A stretch of DNA of 27,113 nt. It comes from Scleroderma bovista. Lineage: Eukaryota; Basidiomycota; Agaricomycetes; Boletales; Sclerodermataceae. Under the pieces are notes generated by a model, which was given only the letters and a program-made list of their open reading frames with translations, ran no database searches and was not told the DNA's origin. Both the position numbers and the translations under genes were made by a program. Shown one piece after another: positions 1-10,862 of this stretch; position 1 is the first letter of the stretch; every line of letters begins with the position of its first letter. The stretch lies in the NCBI GenBank assembly GCA_037178675.1, contig JAYMGJ010000512.1, positions 1 through 27,113 on the forward strand, read 5' to 3'.

Positions 1-3000
1 CACCGTTGTGAAACTCGCCCCAATTAGTGCATTCCAGGGGTATCTTGCCGGGTTCTGGCCCAACAATGACATTCGACGGCTGAATTCTGACCGAGTACTC
101 CATCTTGGGGATGACATATGCTTCTCGAGTGACCGTCAGCACCGTTCCGAACGTGAACATAGCTCTGCCATAGGGCAAAGCCAGCGTCCGCTCCGCAATG
201 CGCACTACCTGATGCTGCTGCTCCTTGGCCTGGTCATGCTCGCTGGACGGCAGAACAGCTCAACACATATTTCGCGATACGATAGGGACACCAAGCTTAC
301 TTGAGTTCTGGGCGGTCAACAAGCCGCACGGACGCAACGGCCGATGAGCAGAGCATACGCGCAACCTCCTCCAGCCGCCGATCCTGACCGAACCGGATGT
401 TTGCAAAACTCTTCAAGTCCAGTTCCACACCGGAAACGGCATCAATTTCACCCAAGCTCGCAGATTTGGCCTGCTGAACAAGATGACTTATGGTCATCCG
501 GCGATACAAACGCTGAAAAATCTGTAAATCCAATGGGTCTGCAGGCGTGAACCCCCCCTACCATGTATGTCTCGGCAGACCGGTACACTCCCTGCTGGAA
601 ATTGACAGGCTGAACCTCTGCAACACTAAACGCCAAGTCACGACGACCAATGAGCTCATAATGCTCCGACTGCCAATTAGACGGGGGAGACAGCTGACAC
701 GTCCGAATGGCTTCGCGAAGGGGCGCCGCAATACCCAAAGGCAGGCTATCCAAGAAGAACAGTCCTTTCTCGGCCGTACCCCACGTACGAACAAGCGTCT
801 CCACCGTCAGCTCTGCTCGTTTGAGCGCCGACGTTACCACGTTGTCCGCAAGACATAGGTACGCAGTGGTAAGGTGCTGCAAGGATAGTAATGGTTCGCC
901 ATTCCCGAATGCAAACGAAGGCCGGATATCGAAGAGCGATGCCAATCGCGGAGTCTCGTATGAAGGGAATCTCCAGTCAGGGTTGCTGATTCGCCCATAG
1001 AGTATAGCAGCCATATCCGGTGGCCAAACTGGTATACGGTCGTCCAGCATATCAGCACCTATGAGCGGTGTCAGTTAATGATAAAGAGTTTGATACACCA
1101 TGTATTACTCACGAACGGTAGAAGGAGAAGGCCATACTGGCATGACATTGGGACAAAGGCGCTTCCAATAATCAACCCACTCGGGTCGCACGATATGAGC
1201 AATATGGCAGATCAACGGAACAAGAAGTACGAGAGAGTCGTATCGATGCACGACCAAGCGAAGATCTTCTGCCAGCATGTGCAATCCATACAAGACAGGC
1301 ACCAAAAGCGGGTTGGGCTTCGGAGCGACCAAGTAATACTGACGGGACTTGGTACGAGCCGGAAGGGTCAGTCGCTGGAGCGCAGGATCATCCACAAACG
1401 ACCGACAATTGGCGGCGAGATGGCAGAACTTTGCCCAGGGCGTGGAAAGGGGCGGCCCATCGTCCTTGAACGGGTACACCAGCTTGAGATCCAAAACCAA
1501 CGAGAGCGCAAACGACAAGGCATGGAATTCCAGGTTAGACGATGTCCAGAAGTAATGCGGTGTCCATGTTTCCAAGAATTTGCGGTGGATATCAAATGCC
1601 TCTTGCTTCGGGAGAACCAAGGAAAGGACACGCAAGGCCTGCGATACCAGTGGATCTTGCGGAATCAAATGGAACCGGGCGCGATACCTCTCTCCTCCAG
1701 AACATTCCAGCGTGACAGAGGATACACACGCCCATCTGGCCTCAACGACGTCTCTTACCGGAATCACCGCTGTGCCGCCCGCACCCTCCGATCGAGCCAA
1801 GCGCAGCTGGATAGGCAGCTCACAAAGACCATGCGTGAAGACCGACACGCCCGCATCCGCTTTCACAGCTAGCAAGTCCCATATCTCCGCTCGCGTCGCC
1901 CGCACAGACACCACAGACACGGCATCGATGGTCGTCAGATAACTAGCACGAACGCACCTGCTCGCATCCTCGACCGCCAGCGCATACACCGCCGTCTGCA
2001 TACCAGGCACACAGAGTGCCAGCAGCGCACGATCAGCCACTCCGTCATACCGCCGGTCGAACAGAGCAGCAGAGAAACCGCCCATCCACCCCGCCCTGAT
2101 ACCGCCCCGACACGAGCGCACATCGTCGTCGCACGGCGTGCACGCGAGCCGGTGCGTCGCAAGCTGCTGCACCCAATACGCAGCCTTCATCCGCCCATGC
2201 TCAACCGGCGCAGGCGCGTCCTTTGGCTTGATATACACGTACCGCCATATCGTCAGCTCCTTTCTGTCGCCGTTGTACGTGATCAGGATGTCGTCCTCGT
2301 CGTCCGGGGGAGCCTTCCTCGGGGACACCCACACCACCTCCTCCGCAGCAGGCACGGCCACAAGAGGCCTCGAGCACTGCTCAGCCTCGTCCGACAGCGA
2401 CGCCCCCTCGACGATGCCCGCCGTGACGCCCACCGCAGCAGGCTCCGCGAACGCATTCGTGATCGAGAACATCGTCGGAATCAGCGCGTCCCCTGTGGCC
2501 CGTGCCTCCTCGACCTCCGCCGGCTCAAGACACCGCTGGATCAGCACACCATGCGGACACAGCGGCCACGCCCTCCGCACGAGAAACGGCAGCGCAAACG
2601 TGTACTCCAGTCCGTCGGCCAGAAAGACCCGGCCGAGACACCGCAGGAACACAAACACGGCCGGCACCGCGGACATCGACACCGCCGCAGGTGCGTTGTG
2701 CGCGCGCTTCAGGGTCTCCTCGCGTACGGGCTTGAACGGCCCGAACAGCTGCTCGCCCGTGGACCCGGTGTGCGTGTACTCTTCCTTGGCGGACGTGTAG
2801 TGCGCGCTGCCGTGCATGCGGCCGGTCGCCTCGGTGCTGTGGACGAAGCGTCCGAGACACGCGTATTGGATGGTCTGCTGCTCTTCTGTAAAGTCCCATT
2901 TGCGCCGTATCACGCCGCCGTGGCTCAGGACGGCACAGCGGTCGGTCCAGGAGAGCTCCTGCTCTGCCCACGCATCAGACTCGGAGGGCGCGTACGAGGA

Positions 3001-3153
3001 GGTGATCCTATCGGCCGTCGAGCCTCTGAGCGCTGTGCGAATGGAACGAAGGAGGTCCGATCCCTCCGCAGACGACCCGGGGAGTTGAGAGAGGAACTGG
3101 ACAGCAGCTGACGGTGGTTGTGGGCGAAGCTGAATGACGATCTCGAATTTCAT
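1..3153 (-). CDS. APC1: Anaphase-promoting complex subunit 1 (APC1/Cut4/BimE), N-terminal part, runs off left edge
   Basis: Largest scaffold subunit of the APC/C ubiquitin ligase, which marks cyclins and securin for degradation in the nucleus. Exons by splice signals and phase: 1113-3153, 562-1058, 301-521 and <1-242; introns of 54, 40 and 58 nt, all GT-AG. The start is the ATG at 3153; the upstream in-frame extension to 3237 is open but looks unlike APC1. About 1,000 residues are visible, roughly half of a usual APC1 (around 1,900). Recognisable landmarks: the N-terminal beta-rich segment with RRKWDFTEEQQTIQYACL, then LHMLAEDLRL and WVDYWKRLCPN at the end of exon 1, WPPDMAAILYGRISNPDW at the start of exon 2, YELIGRRDLA, FGQDRRLEEVARML in exon 3 and ERTLALPYGRAMFTFG in exon 4. 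These precede the PC-repeat part, which lies outside the window. Identification is from recalled family features. Confidence 0.88.
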
Positions 3154-3386
3154 GATAATACATACACGTTCAGGAGGACGGTGTGACGACTGATATGGTA
3201 ATCCTTGGATCCTAATTCTACCAACAAATGTAAACAACTACAGATGCAAGCGCCGACGTTCCAACTACAAATATAATTTACCCGGCCAGTTATGACATGA
3301 AACAAGTGAGAGAGAGAGAGAGATGAAAAAACAACACTACAGATCGCAGGACCGTTTAACTCGTTATATTGGGCGTCCGACGTGGA
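3154..3386. other. Intergenic spacer, APC1 upstream region and 3' end of the RanBP2-finger gene
   Basis: The 233-nt gap between two genes read in the same direction. It must hold the APC1 promoter and 5' leader and the 3' end of neither other recognised gene on the plus strand. The only structure I see is a GA dinucleotide run at 3308-3323. No coding potential is evident. Confidence 0.5.
3308..3323. repeat. (GA)8 microsatellite
   Basis: Eight uninterrupted GA units in the spacer upstream of APC1. On the APC1 sense strand it reads as a CT tract about 155-170 nt before the start codon, a place where pyrimidine tracts are common in fungal promoters. A regulatory role is only a possibility. Confidence 0.85.
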
Positions 3387-5778
3387 TCAAATGACCTCCT
3401 GCCGGCGCAAAAATTCGCGGCTGCTTTTCCTGCTTCCAACGAGGTCCTCGTGATTTGGTAATGCAACGCCAGCGACGCCCTTGGTTTCCTCTTCGTTCAG
3501 CTTCCATATATTCCCGAGCGGCGAATGGGAGGCGGAGTCGTCGCTGACCACCAAGCGATCGCGGCCAAGAGACGATCGTTGAGGGGACGAGCTATCCTCA
3601 TACTCTTCGATGGAGAGGTCTGCAGAAGAAGTGGAGGTAGGCGACAGGGTCGGTGACTGCACGATATCCTGCAAAAACGAGGGGAGGAGGTTGGGCGCAT
3701 CAGATGGCGACGGGAGACCGTCCGCAAGGTCGTTCATGTGAGGAAACGACGACGTTGACGAGGAAGAATGGGGGCCAGATGTCTCGTATATGAACTGGGA
3801 ATCGGGATATGGCACACCGAGCTCAAGCCTTGAACGGGGACGGTGCGGCTGCATGGACGGCGACTTATCAGGCGGTGTTTGAACGGACGGCAACGGAGCT
3901 GATACGTCTCGAGGGGTAGCCAAACGCTGTTGACCGACGGAAAGCTGGTTTTGGGCAAGCAGGGAGGTCAAGAGATGGATGCGCTCTGCTTGTACCGCTG
4001 CAGAGATGGAGTCGCCATTTCCTTCTGCATCTGTGCCTGAATGAGTGAATACGCCCGTGGCTGCAAGACCTGACTCACAGGGGAAGCACGTTTGACAGAC
4101 CTTGCGCCGCCGCCAGTTAAGATAATTGCACTTGAAGCAGATCCAGTCACCCGGCTGGTGCTCGATAGGTCCCCGGTTGCCCGTGTTGAGAATGGGCGGT
4201 TGCTAATGTTACTGGTAAATGACCGTGTGGAACAAGGGAAGAACGACGACGCACTGGAATACCCGTCAAGTGACTGGGACGAATCTGGCCCTGCTCGGGG
4301 AAGGGTTCGTTGTCTGGCCAATACAAGACACAGGGAGCAAGGGGATCGCTGGAGACGTTCTGGACCTTTCCACCGACGGCAAAGGAACGGCCTGAAGGGG
4401 TCAATAGCGGGTGAGAAGGTGATGGTGGCTTGACACTGATCAAGCCCGGTTGGGAAGCAGACATCTGGCGGGGACTGTGCGAAGGGGTGGGGTAATGCGA
4501 TGGAGACGTGGTATGCGGTATCAGTGGTGGATTATAAGAAGAGGTTGCGGCAGCAGAGCCGACGAAACGAGGAGAGGAGGGGAAACGGGCAGCAGGCAAT
4601 CCGGACGATGGTTGGCGAGAGACTTGATTTTCCGAGCGTGGGCATCCACATCCTCTGCAAGCGAGATTGCGCCTGTGGAGAATCATGCAAGGGAATGACT
4701 CCGTCAGAACCATGATATAGGAAGGGAGAGACGGGGGATGGACAGGGGAGAAGAAAGAGTTTGGAATTTGAAATTGGGTAGACGATGACGGCGATGACGG
4801 AGATGATCTGCACCGTTCCACAGCACGGCGATTGCAAGAAAAAAAGAGACAAGGAAATGGACTCACCCAAAGTTGTGTGCGGCACAGCTGGGGGAACTGC
4901 ATCTACGGAGAAGGAACTGGGTCAGCGAGGGCAGATTTTGAAATAGACGCCCCTGAGTGGGCGTCCGGGAGAGACACTGACATCCAATCGCCGAGCCTAA
5001 ATGTCGTCCTCGGGTTTGGTGGGTTGCTGGACAAGACAAAGTCCTGTGTGTGTGTCACTGGGATGTTGTACGGAGCCTGGGCGGGGAGGGCGCGTCTGTG
5101 GAGGTCGGGTGTGGACAGGGACATGCGGAGGGGGTGGTGCTCGATGGTGTTTCTCGCGACTGCCTTTGGGGCAATGTCGACGCGCCAGAGGTTGTCGAGG
5201 GGGTCGAGGTCGACCTCGAGAGCAGGCAGGGCGGTGATGGAGGACATGGGGAGCGAGAGAAAGGCCGATGCCTGCAAACGCGGGTGAGTTAAAAAGTGTT
5301 GCCACGACGCCAGGGTCATTTGTGACGGGCGACATATGTTATATGAGACATGTGCCCGACGGGGACTGGTCGCGCCGATCACGTGGCAAAGGGAACGTGC
5401 TTACGTCATCGTGTGTGCGGAACATGAGCCAGCAGCAGTCTGGGTCCGCGCGCGCGTCGACGGCGGTCCACATCGACAGAGGCGGTGCGACGGGCAGTGC
5501 ACCGCAGCGATGCTTGCAAAAGACATGAGCACACGGCGTCGGTCGTCTGGGATGCCTACCTCTTGGTTCATCGTCGACACCAGGGACAGCAGCGAGACCT
5601 GCGACGCCTTGCGTATCTTTGCCTTGGTCAGATGGGTCCAACGCAGTCGAGAAACGCTTACCTGGACGAGACGCGAGCGAGTGGACAGAAAGGCCTCGTA
5701 CAAGGATAGACCAAGGTCGCCGTCGGTGGGAAGCGAGACAGAGATGGTGGGCAGACCAGCAAAGCGGGGGAGGGCCAT
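3387..5778 (-). CDS. RNA-binding protein with RRM-like segment and two RanBP2-type zinc fingers (Nrp1-like)
   Basis: Eight exons give 601 aa: 5662-5778, 5560-5622, 5405-5512, 4982-5271, 4867-4902, 4255-4672, 4079-4202, 3387-4036. Every junction is GT-AG and phases agree. Start is the ATG at 5778 (MALPRFAG). Residues about 60-130 look RRM-like, with an RNP1-like strand around CWLMFRTHDD. Finger 1 (about 189-216) starts GDWIC, with cysteines 194, 199, 210 and 213. Finger 2 (about 362-385) reads GDWICFKCNYLNWRRRKVC, with cysteines 366, 369, 380 and 383 and the Asn and Arg expected of RNA-binding RanBP2 fingers. Between them is a Ser/Pro-rich linker, then a block FAVGGKVQNVSSDPLAPC that I recall from fungal homologues. 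The C-terminal 200 residues are low complexity. RRM plus paired RanBP2 fingers resembles yeast Nrp1, a stress-granule protein. The exact acceptor of exon 2 (after CCAAG or GCAAG) is the least certain junction. Confidence 0.82.
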
Positions 5779-6277
5779 GGGTGTTCTCGATGCAGGGTGG
5801 CCCGTATTTGAGAGTTGGATCGTCGACAGCCCGTCGCGCTGGTCCAGACGGGGATAGAGGGCACGCCTTAATAGAGTATCCAGCTGTGCAAGGGGGGGGC
5901 GACCGTCGAGACGGCCAGCGGGAATTCACACCGTTAATGCACCTGCGATCCACGTGGCATCCCCTCGGAAGACCTGCTATCGCAACCACCCATCAGCTTC
6001 TCGTTATTCTCTCTCTGATCCTCCCGAGCCCTGTTCGGGTCCAGCGGGTCTACGCCGGCAATCCTTGTTCCCTCGCACCCGAGCACTTCCAGGAGTTAGA
6101 GCGGGAAAACATGCAAGAAGGGGCCTACACAAGCTTATTCCACTTCACCCGTTCCTGGTCATGTTTTTTCCGAGAACAAAATCCAGTGGGCACCCCTCTC
6201 CGCACCCCTGCCAGCACGTGATCCACGGGACCCGCAAGATGGCCTCGTCATACGGCACTGTATTCACTCGGATAGTA
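5779..6277. other. Intergenic region between RanBP2-finger gene and helicase
   Basis: A 499-nt gap holding the upstream region of the zinc-finger gene and the helicase 3' end. A G8 run lies at about 5892-5899. Open frames here (for example plus strand 5954-6439) run into the helicase exon and look like shadows. No additional gene supported. Confidence 0.5.
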
Positions 6278-9200
6278 CTACAACAATCTATGCAATCGCT
6301 CCCCCCTCAGCGATACCACCATCCGATGTGCCACCAAGTACTCCGCGTATCTCCTCCACGCCTCCGCACCCCTGCAGCTCTGCGTCCCTCTCGCCATCCG
6401 ACCACTCCTCAGCGTACTGATGCTTCCAACCACAAATAACCCCCGTTTCGCCCGTGTCAGCCCCACGTTCAGCCGTCTTCTATCAGCCAAGAACCCAATA
6501 TACCCCCATGGGTTGTTCCGCACCGTGGAAAATATTATCACGTCCTTCTCCCTCCCTTCAAACCCATCCACCGTCTTCACCTCAATCTCACCCACCTGCA
6601 TCGCACGGTGATCCCCCAACGTAGCTAGAAATCGCTTCCGATACTTGCCATCCGTAGTCAGCAGCCGCGTAAGTAACGAGATCTGCGCTGCGTATGGCGC
6701 AATGATGCCGATATCGTCCCCTCGAAGATACTACTTTCCCGTGTCATCATTTCGAAAATGCCCTCACCGAAAATGACATACCTCGTTACGTACCAAAAGA
6801 TCCTCCACCACACTACATACGATATGGGCTTCATTCCAGTTGACCCGGCTACGGTCCTTGGCCGTCTCAGATCCACCGTGGTCCAAAAATACAACCGACC
6901 GTCGGTCTCCAGTCGACGTGTCTGCTTCCAAATGGCTCGACATCGGCGGATACAGTTCAGGCGCCACTTTCCCAGCAGCGTCCACCGTCCCATCATGCAG
7001 CGCCGTGTTGTAGAATTCCAGCGCTGGAAACCGCGAAATGAGGGGATGCATCCGATACTGCACATCCAGCATGATAGACGGAACCACTGACATAGCCGTG
7101 AGCCATCTCTGCCAGTGACAAGCACGCCACTCACTGCCTTCCTCCGTCAATCTCTCGAACAAACTTGTCCCAAGTCCTTTCATCTGGGCTTCACGGCTTG
7201 CAATCACAGGCGGCAATTGTTTGTGATCTCCGATCAACGCAACATGACGAGACTGGACGGGATTCAAACGACATCATTCAGGTAAGACACCCACTTACCC
7301 CTCTCATCAACGGTATCAGCGACGCAGGCTCCGTCGACATCGATGCCTCGTCCAGAAACACGACCGGGAAGTCGAGCACGTTGAGTGCCACACTCGCCGA
7401 GGTGATGCAAGTCGTGCAGATCTGTTCCAATTCCAGCCATCAACGCTAAACGAAAGCATGTAACTCACCACGTCAGCCGCAGAGGCGATATCCCGCAACA
7501 TCTCCTGGTGCATCGCATACAATTTCGACTTGACAGACATGGCCTGCTTCTCTACCACGACCAACGCCGACCGCATGCGTTCCAGACGGTCCAGCGCGCC
7601 TGCTTTCCCATCCTTTTGTACGCCCGCAACCTTCTTCTCTAGCTGTGCTCGACGCTTCTCCAGCGACTTTTGCTCCTCGACCAGTCTGTCCACCTTGGGT
7701 TTCAGCGGGTGCTTGTCTAGGTGGTATTCCAGCGAATACTCCGCAAGGCTAGCTTTCACTTTGGTTCCAAAGCCAACCCGCAGAGGCGTCACCCCAGCAA
7801 CCACGAATCCTTCTACCAGGTTATCGACGGCGACATTCGTGTACGTACACACGAGGATCGGATGGTGCACTTCGAAATCGACCTGGAAACGGCCTTGTTA
7901 CCAGGGTTCCTGAGGGAGAAGCACAATAGAAAAAAAAAACCTTGAGGAGCTTGATCGCCTCGATGATAGTTTTGGTCTTGCCCGTTCCTGGGGGCTAAGG
8001 CGGGAGGAATAAGTGAGGTGGCGCGTCGTCATGAATAACAAACTTACGCCTTGCACCAGGCTGATTCTTTCACCGAGCATCATCGCGATCGCACGGACTT
8101 GTGTCGGATTTAGTCCCTCCAGTGCAGGATCGCCGTCCATCTGAATCGGGTCTGGACGCGCATACCGCTGTGCCCAGCTATGGATCCGCATGTCGTCCTG
8201 GAACGCACCGCCGTGGTCGCGCTGTTCCCGGCTGCGGTGCTCCAGCGTCTCGCGGGGAACATACGCGACGTCGTCAGCAGCTTGAAGCGGCTCGTGGAGA
8301 GACTCCGACTGCGGGGAAAAACTGTGTAGCAGCACGTCGCGTAAATGTGTACCCTGTAGAATATATTGTCTGTCTGGCGCGCAGTCTTCTTCTTGTGCGC
8401 AGGGGTCCTGACTAAGTCGGGCGACCGCAGCACGCATCCTGTCGAATACGATGTTGGACAGACCTACGTCGACCCTCCAAAGACCGTCATCAAGGTCGAA
8501 CTTGTCTTGGAAAGCGATGCGTATTTGAGATGCCGTCGTGGACAAGACGCTGCCGCGGTAAGGCGCTTCTTGTAACGGGTCGAGGCGAGAGACGAGCACT
8601 TGGGTACCGTTCCTGCGCATGATATCAGCCGAGTCTAATATGGAGGGGGATATACCACTGACTGGAATCGATGCTCTGTGAAAACCACACCCGGTCCCCA
8701 CATGAAACACGCAACAGGCCGTCCAAACTGGGGCGCATCCATCCAGAACGCCGACAGGTCGGCGAGACAGTAGCCTTCTTGGCATAAGCGGGCGAGCGAC
8801 CACGTCGCCAGACGCTCTCGGAGAACAGCTTCGCCCTCTGCCTGTTCTGCCTCCAGCAACGGAAGAAACCTGACGTTCCCACTCAGACTTGCAACACGAC
8901 ATTTATATATAAAAAAGCACATACCGTTCGTTATACGCGTGAATTTCTGCAAAGTATGCATCTCCTGGCTGGGTCCGGATGTATGGAGGAGCGACGCGTT
9001 TCACATAACCTTTGCGCGCCGTATACTGCTGGCCAGCAGTCCGGAGGGCTGGGTTAACAAGTCTTCCCTTGGGTCGCGAGGTCGCTCGTAACCTCCAATC
9101 GAACCGGGTGGACGGCGAAAGCGGTGAACCTTCCGAGAAGTATACCTCCAGGGGCAGCTGGTGCTCGGACTGCACCTGAGCCGACGTAGCAGTTGCGAGA

Positions 9201-9319
9201 CGTGTCGAAGAAGTCGTATAGAGGCACGATCGTCGAGAATGGCTTGGACGGTTAGTCACTAGCTGCTTGAAGAAGTCTCGGATACCTAGGTATGTAGCAT
9301 TGCTAGCAGAGCAGCGCAT
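6278..9319 (-). CDS. SF1B (Upf1/IGHMBP2-like) DNA/RNA helicase, possible mitochondrial form
   Basis: ATP-dependent nucleic-acid helicase. Nine exons give 877 aa: 8925-9319, 8663-8887, 8048-8612, 7941-7994, 7469-7882, 7299-7421, 7135-7252, 6790-7086, 6278-6720. Start is the ATG at 9319; a frame to 9349 begins only with GTG. Motifs: LNPTQVRAI (Q-motif region) before Walker A GPPGTGKT (395-402); Ia TYTNVAVDNL; an inserted coiled coil rich in Glu and Lys in exon 5, like the 1B stalk of Upf1-type enzymes; Walker B FLDEAS (575-578); III GDHKQLPP (600-607); IV QYRMHP (641-646); V VDGFEGREKD (781-790); VI LNVGLTRAK (814-822). All catalytic motifs are intact. The N-terminal 50 residues are rich in Arg, Ser and Thr with few acids, as in a mitochondrial presequence. 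It is nearer the IGHMBP2/Hcs1 group than true Upf1, since the Cys/His domain is absent. Confidence 0.87.
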
Positions 9320-9439
9320 CACGTCCAGGACAAAAGTCGAAATTCCCACACACGAAATAGTACGTCCAAATTAGTAAATTATACATAGCGGTCCAGGATG
9401 TATGTACGAGTTAGGGAAATACAAAATTGAGCTTGCACA

Positions 9440-10502
9440 CTAATTGCCTCCCCTAGCCTGCAATAGCATTAGGCACTGGTTGCACCGAATTCAATAGGGT
9501 ACATACTTGCCTCACGCGATGCACAAGCCCGAGAGGTTCGATAATGCGAGTAGGAAGCACCCAATCACTGAGGTCCACATCCGGAATGTTCAGATCGAGA
9601 ATAGTCGCCTTCGTGAGTTCAAGGCCGCGCCGGAAAGCGTTGTCTACATCATCGAGATCAACAGTGGGGTAGAGCCGCTGACAACTTTGAGATCAGCGTT
9701 GAAGCACTGACAGTACACGAAATGAGGGACGCACCCCAAAGGCATAGCCATCTCCGCTCATAGAATCCAAATCAATCTTCGACTCGCCTGGCTTGCGAAT
9801 CCATACATGTAATTCGACGGACGATAGGGAGAACCACGTGTAGCCATCAGCGACCACACGTGCATACTAAGAATTCCCACAGCTACTTGACCATTCACTC
9901 TGCGTCATCCACTTTGACGACCGAAGCCTCTTCACATTACTACCCTTCGAACCTGGGCTGTGGTACGGTGTTTCTTCTTTGATAAGGAGTTTGCCGACTA
10001 CCAATAGATCTGGGGCATCGCGAACATAAGCTCGCAGTTTGTCCATAACGACGCCATCGCTTTGGCTGGAAGCACTCTCCATCAACCAAAGGATTCGTGG
10101 CAGGCGACGGGGACTCTTGCAGCTCCTACTCCACATCTTGACCATCAAGTCGGGAATCGCGTCTATTGATTTGCTCGGACGATCGCTGTTGATCCAGATT
10201 TGAAAGTACAGGTCATTTCTAGGGACAGGGGCGTCCAGGATGAGCGAAAGTCTCTGGGTAACAAGATTTAACACCGATTTGTGAACTCCGGAGGGAGATG
10301 AGATCACTAGACGTTGAGAGTCTGGGAAGAAGGATAACCTGAAGCTGAAATACGACGGTCAGTCACCTGGCAGCGTGTGGCGGCAATAATAAGTGACACA
10401 CTGCTTGTTGCGCGCTTTCGGAAACTTATCGCTTTCTACGCGATCCAGAATATAGTAGTAATCATTGGAAGATACTCCTTCGTACTGCTCTCGAATGTCC
10501 AT
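9440..10502 (-). pseudogene. PD-(D/E)XK/Uma2-like hypothetical gene with in-frame TAG
   Basis: Four exons join in phase with GT-AG introns: 10402-10502, 9735-10344, 9507-9677, 9440-9457 (introns 57, 57 and 49 nt), 300 codons in all. The start is the ATG at 10502 (MDIREQYEGV). Codon 193 is TAG (9867-9869). Beyond it the frame stays open through two more well-formed splice junctions and retains protein-like sequence (VADGYTWFSLSSVELHVWIR), so the tail was coding until recently, or is read through. Residues 49-55 (SSPSGVH), D99 in IPDLMV, E123 in WLMESASSQSD, K136 and Y140 in MDKLRAYV follow the order of the Uma2-type PD-(D/E)XK nuclease fold (PD, then E-x-S-x-S, then K and Y). This is my inference from spacing. 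I recall similar multi-copy proteins of unknown function in Rhizoctonia but cannot confirm it. If the TAG is real, a 192-residue product keeps the putative core. Confidence 0.6.
9867..9869 (-). other. Premature TAG stop codon
   Basis: On the minus strand the codons read GGG AAT TCT TAG TAT GCA. It is the only disruption of an otherwise continuous 299-codon spliced frame. Removing it as an intron would need one of 14-25 nt, shorter than any other intron in this window. Confidence 0.85.
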
Positions 10503-10862
10503 CAAACGAAATGAGAGAATAACATCGACTCACCACTAAATATGAATCTTCAAATGGAGTCCTCAAAAGAGCCCGGAGGATATTCTTGCACTTTTCTTGA
10601 TAAACACACAAAACATAGTGCTATGGTTATTCTCATGACCCTACTAAGAGTTGAATGTACTGACTTTTCCCCATTCTCCGTTCACTCTTCGACACAAGTT
10701 GGCGTTGCTTGTCGTGGACAATGGTCAGGAGGTACACTTATGTCAGCACCTCGAGTCAACCATTCTCAGGCTAGCCGACGACGTAGATCATATCCTACCT
10801 AGTAGCAGTTAACACGAAGTAGACTAGCTACAGTAAGTCCTCCATATGAACTCTATATTGTA
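10503..10862. other. Intergenic region between PD-(D/E)XK-like gene and TPR gene
   Basis: A 360-nt gap holding the upstream region of the broken gene and the 3' end of the TPR gene. On the minus strand a GTGAGT at about 10532 follows a short open stretch (around KNILRALLRTPF), which might be an extra 5' exon, but I found no acceptor that restores the downstream frame. No other gene seen. Confidence 0.4.

Noticed and set aside
2152..3111. A 319-codon plus-strand open frame
   Set aside because: Arg/His/Pro-rich translation lying antisense to APC1 exon 1 in a GC-rich stretch; a shadow of the real coding strand. The same holds for the plus-strand frame 2138-2800.
7087..7134. The 16-residue insert before VPSIMLDVQYRMHP in the helicase
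   Set aside because: It has a GTGAGT start, a GTCAG end and a length of 48 nt, and family proteins lack it, so it is an in-frame intron.
9865..9890. A micro-intron removing the TAG at 9867
   Set aside because: The possible GT...TAG pairs would make introns of only 14-25 nt, too short compared with the 37-nt minimum seen here.
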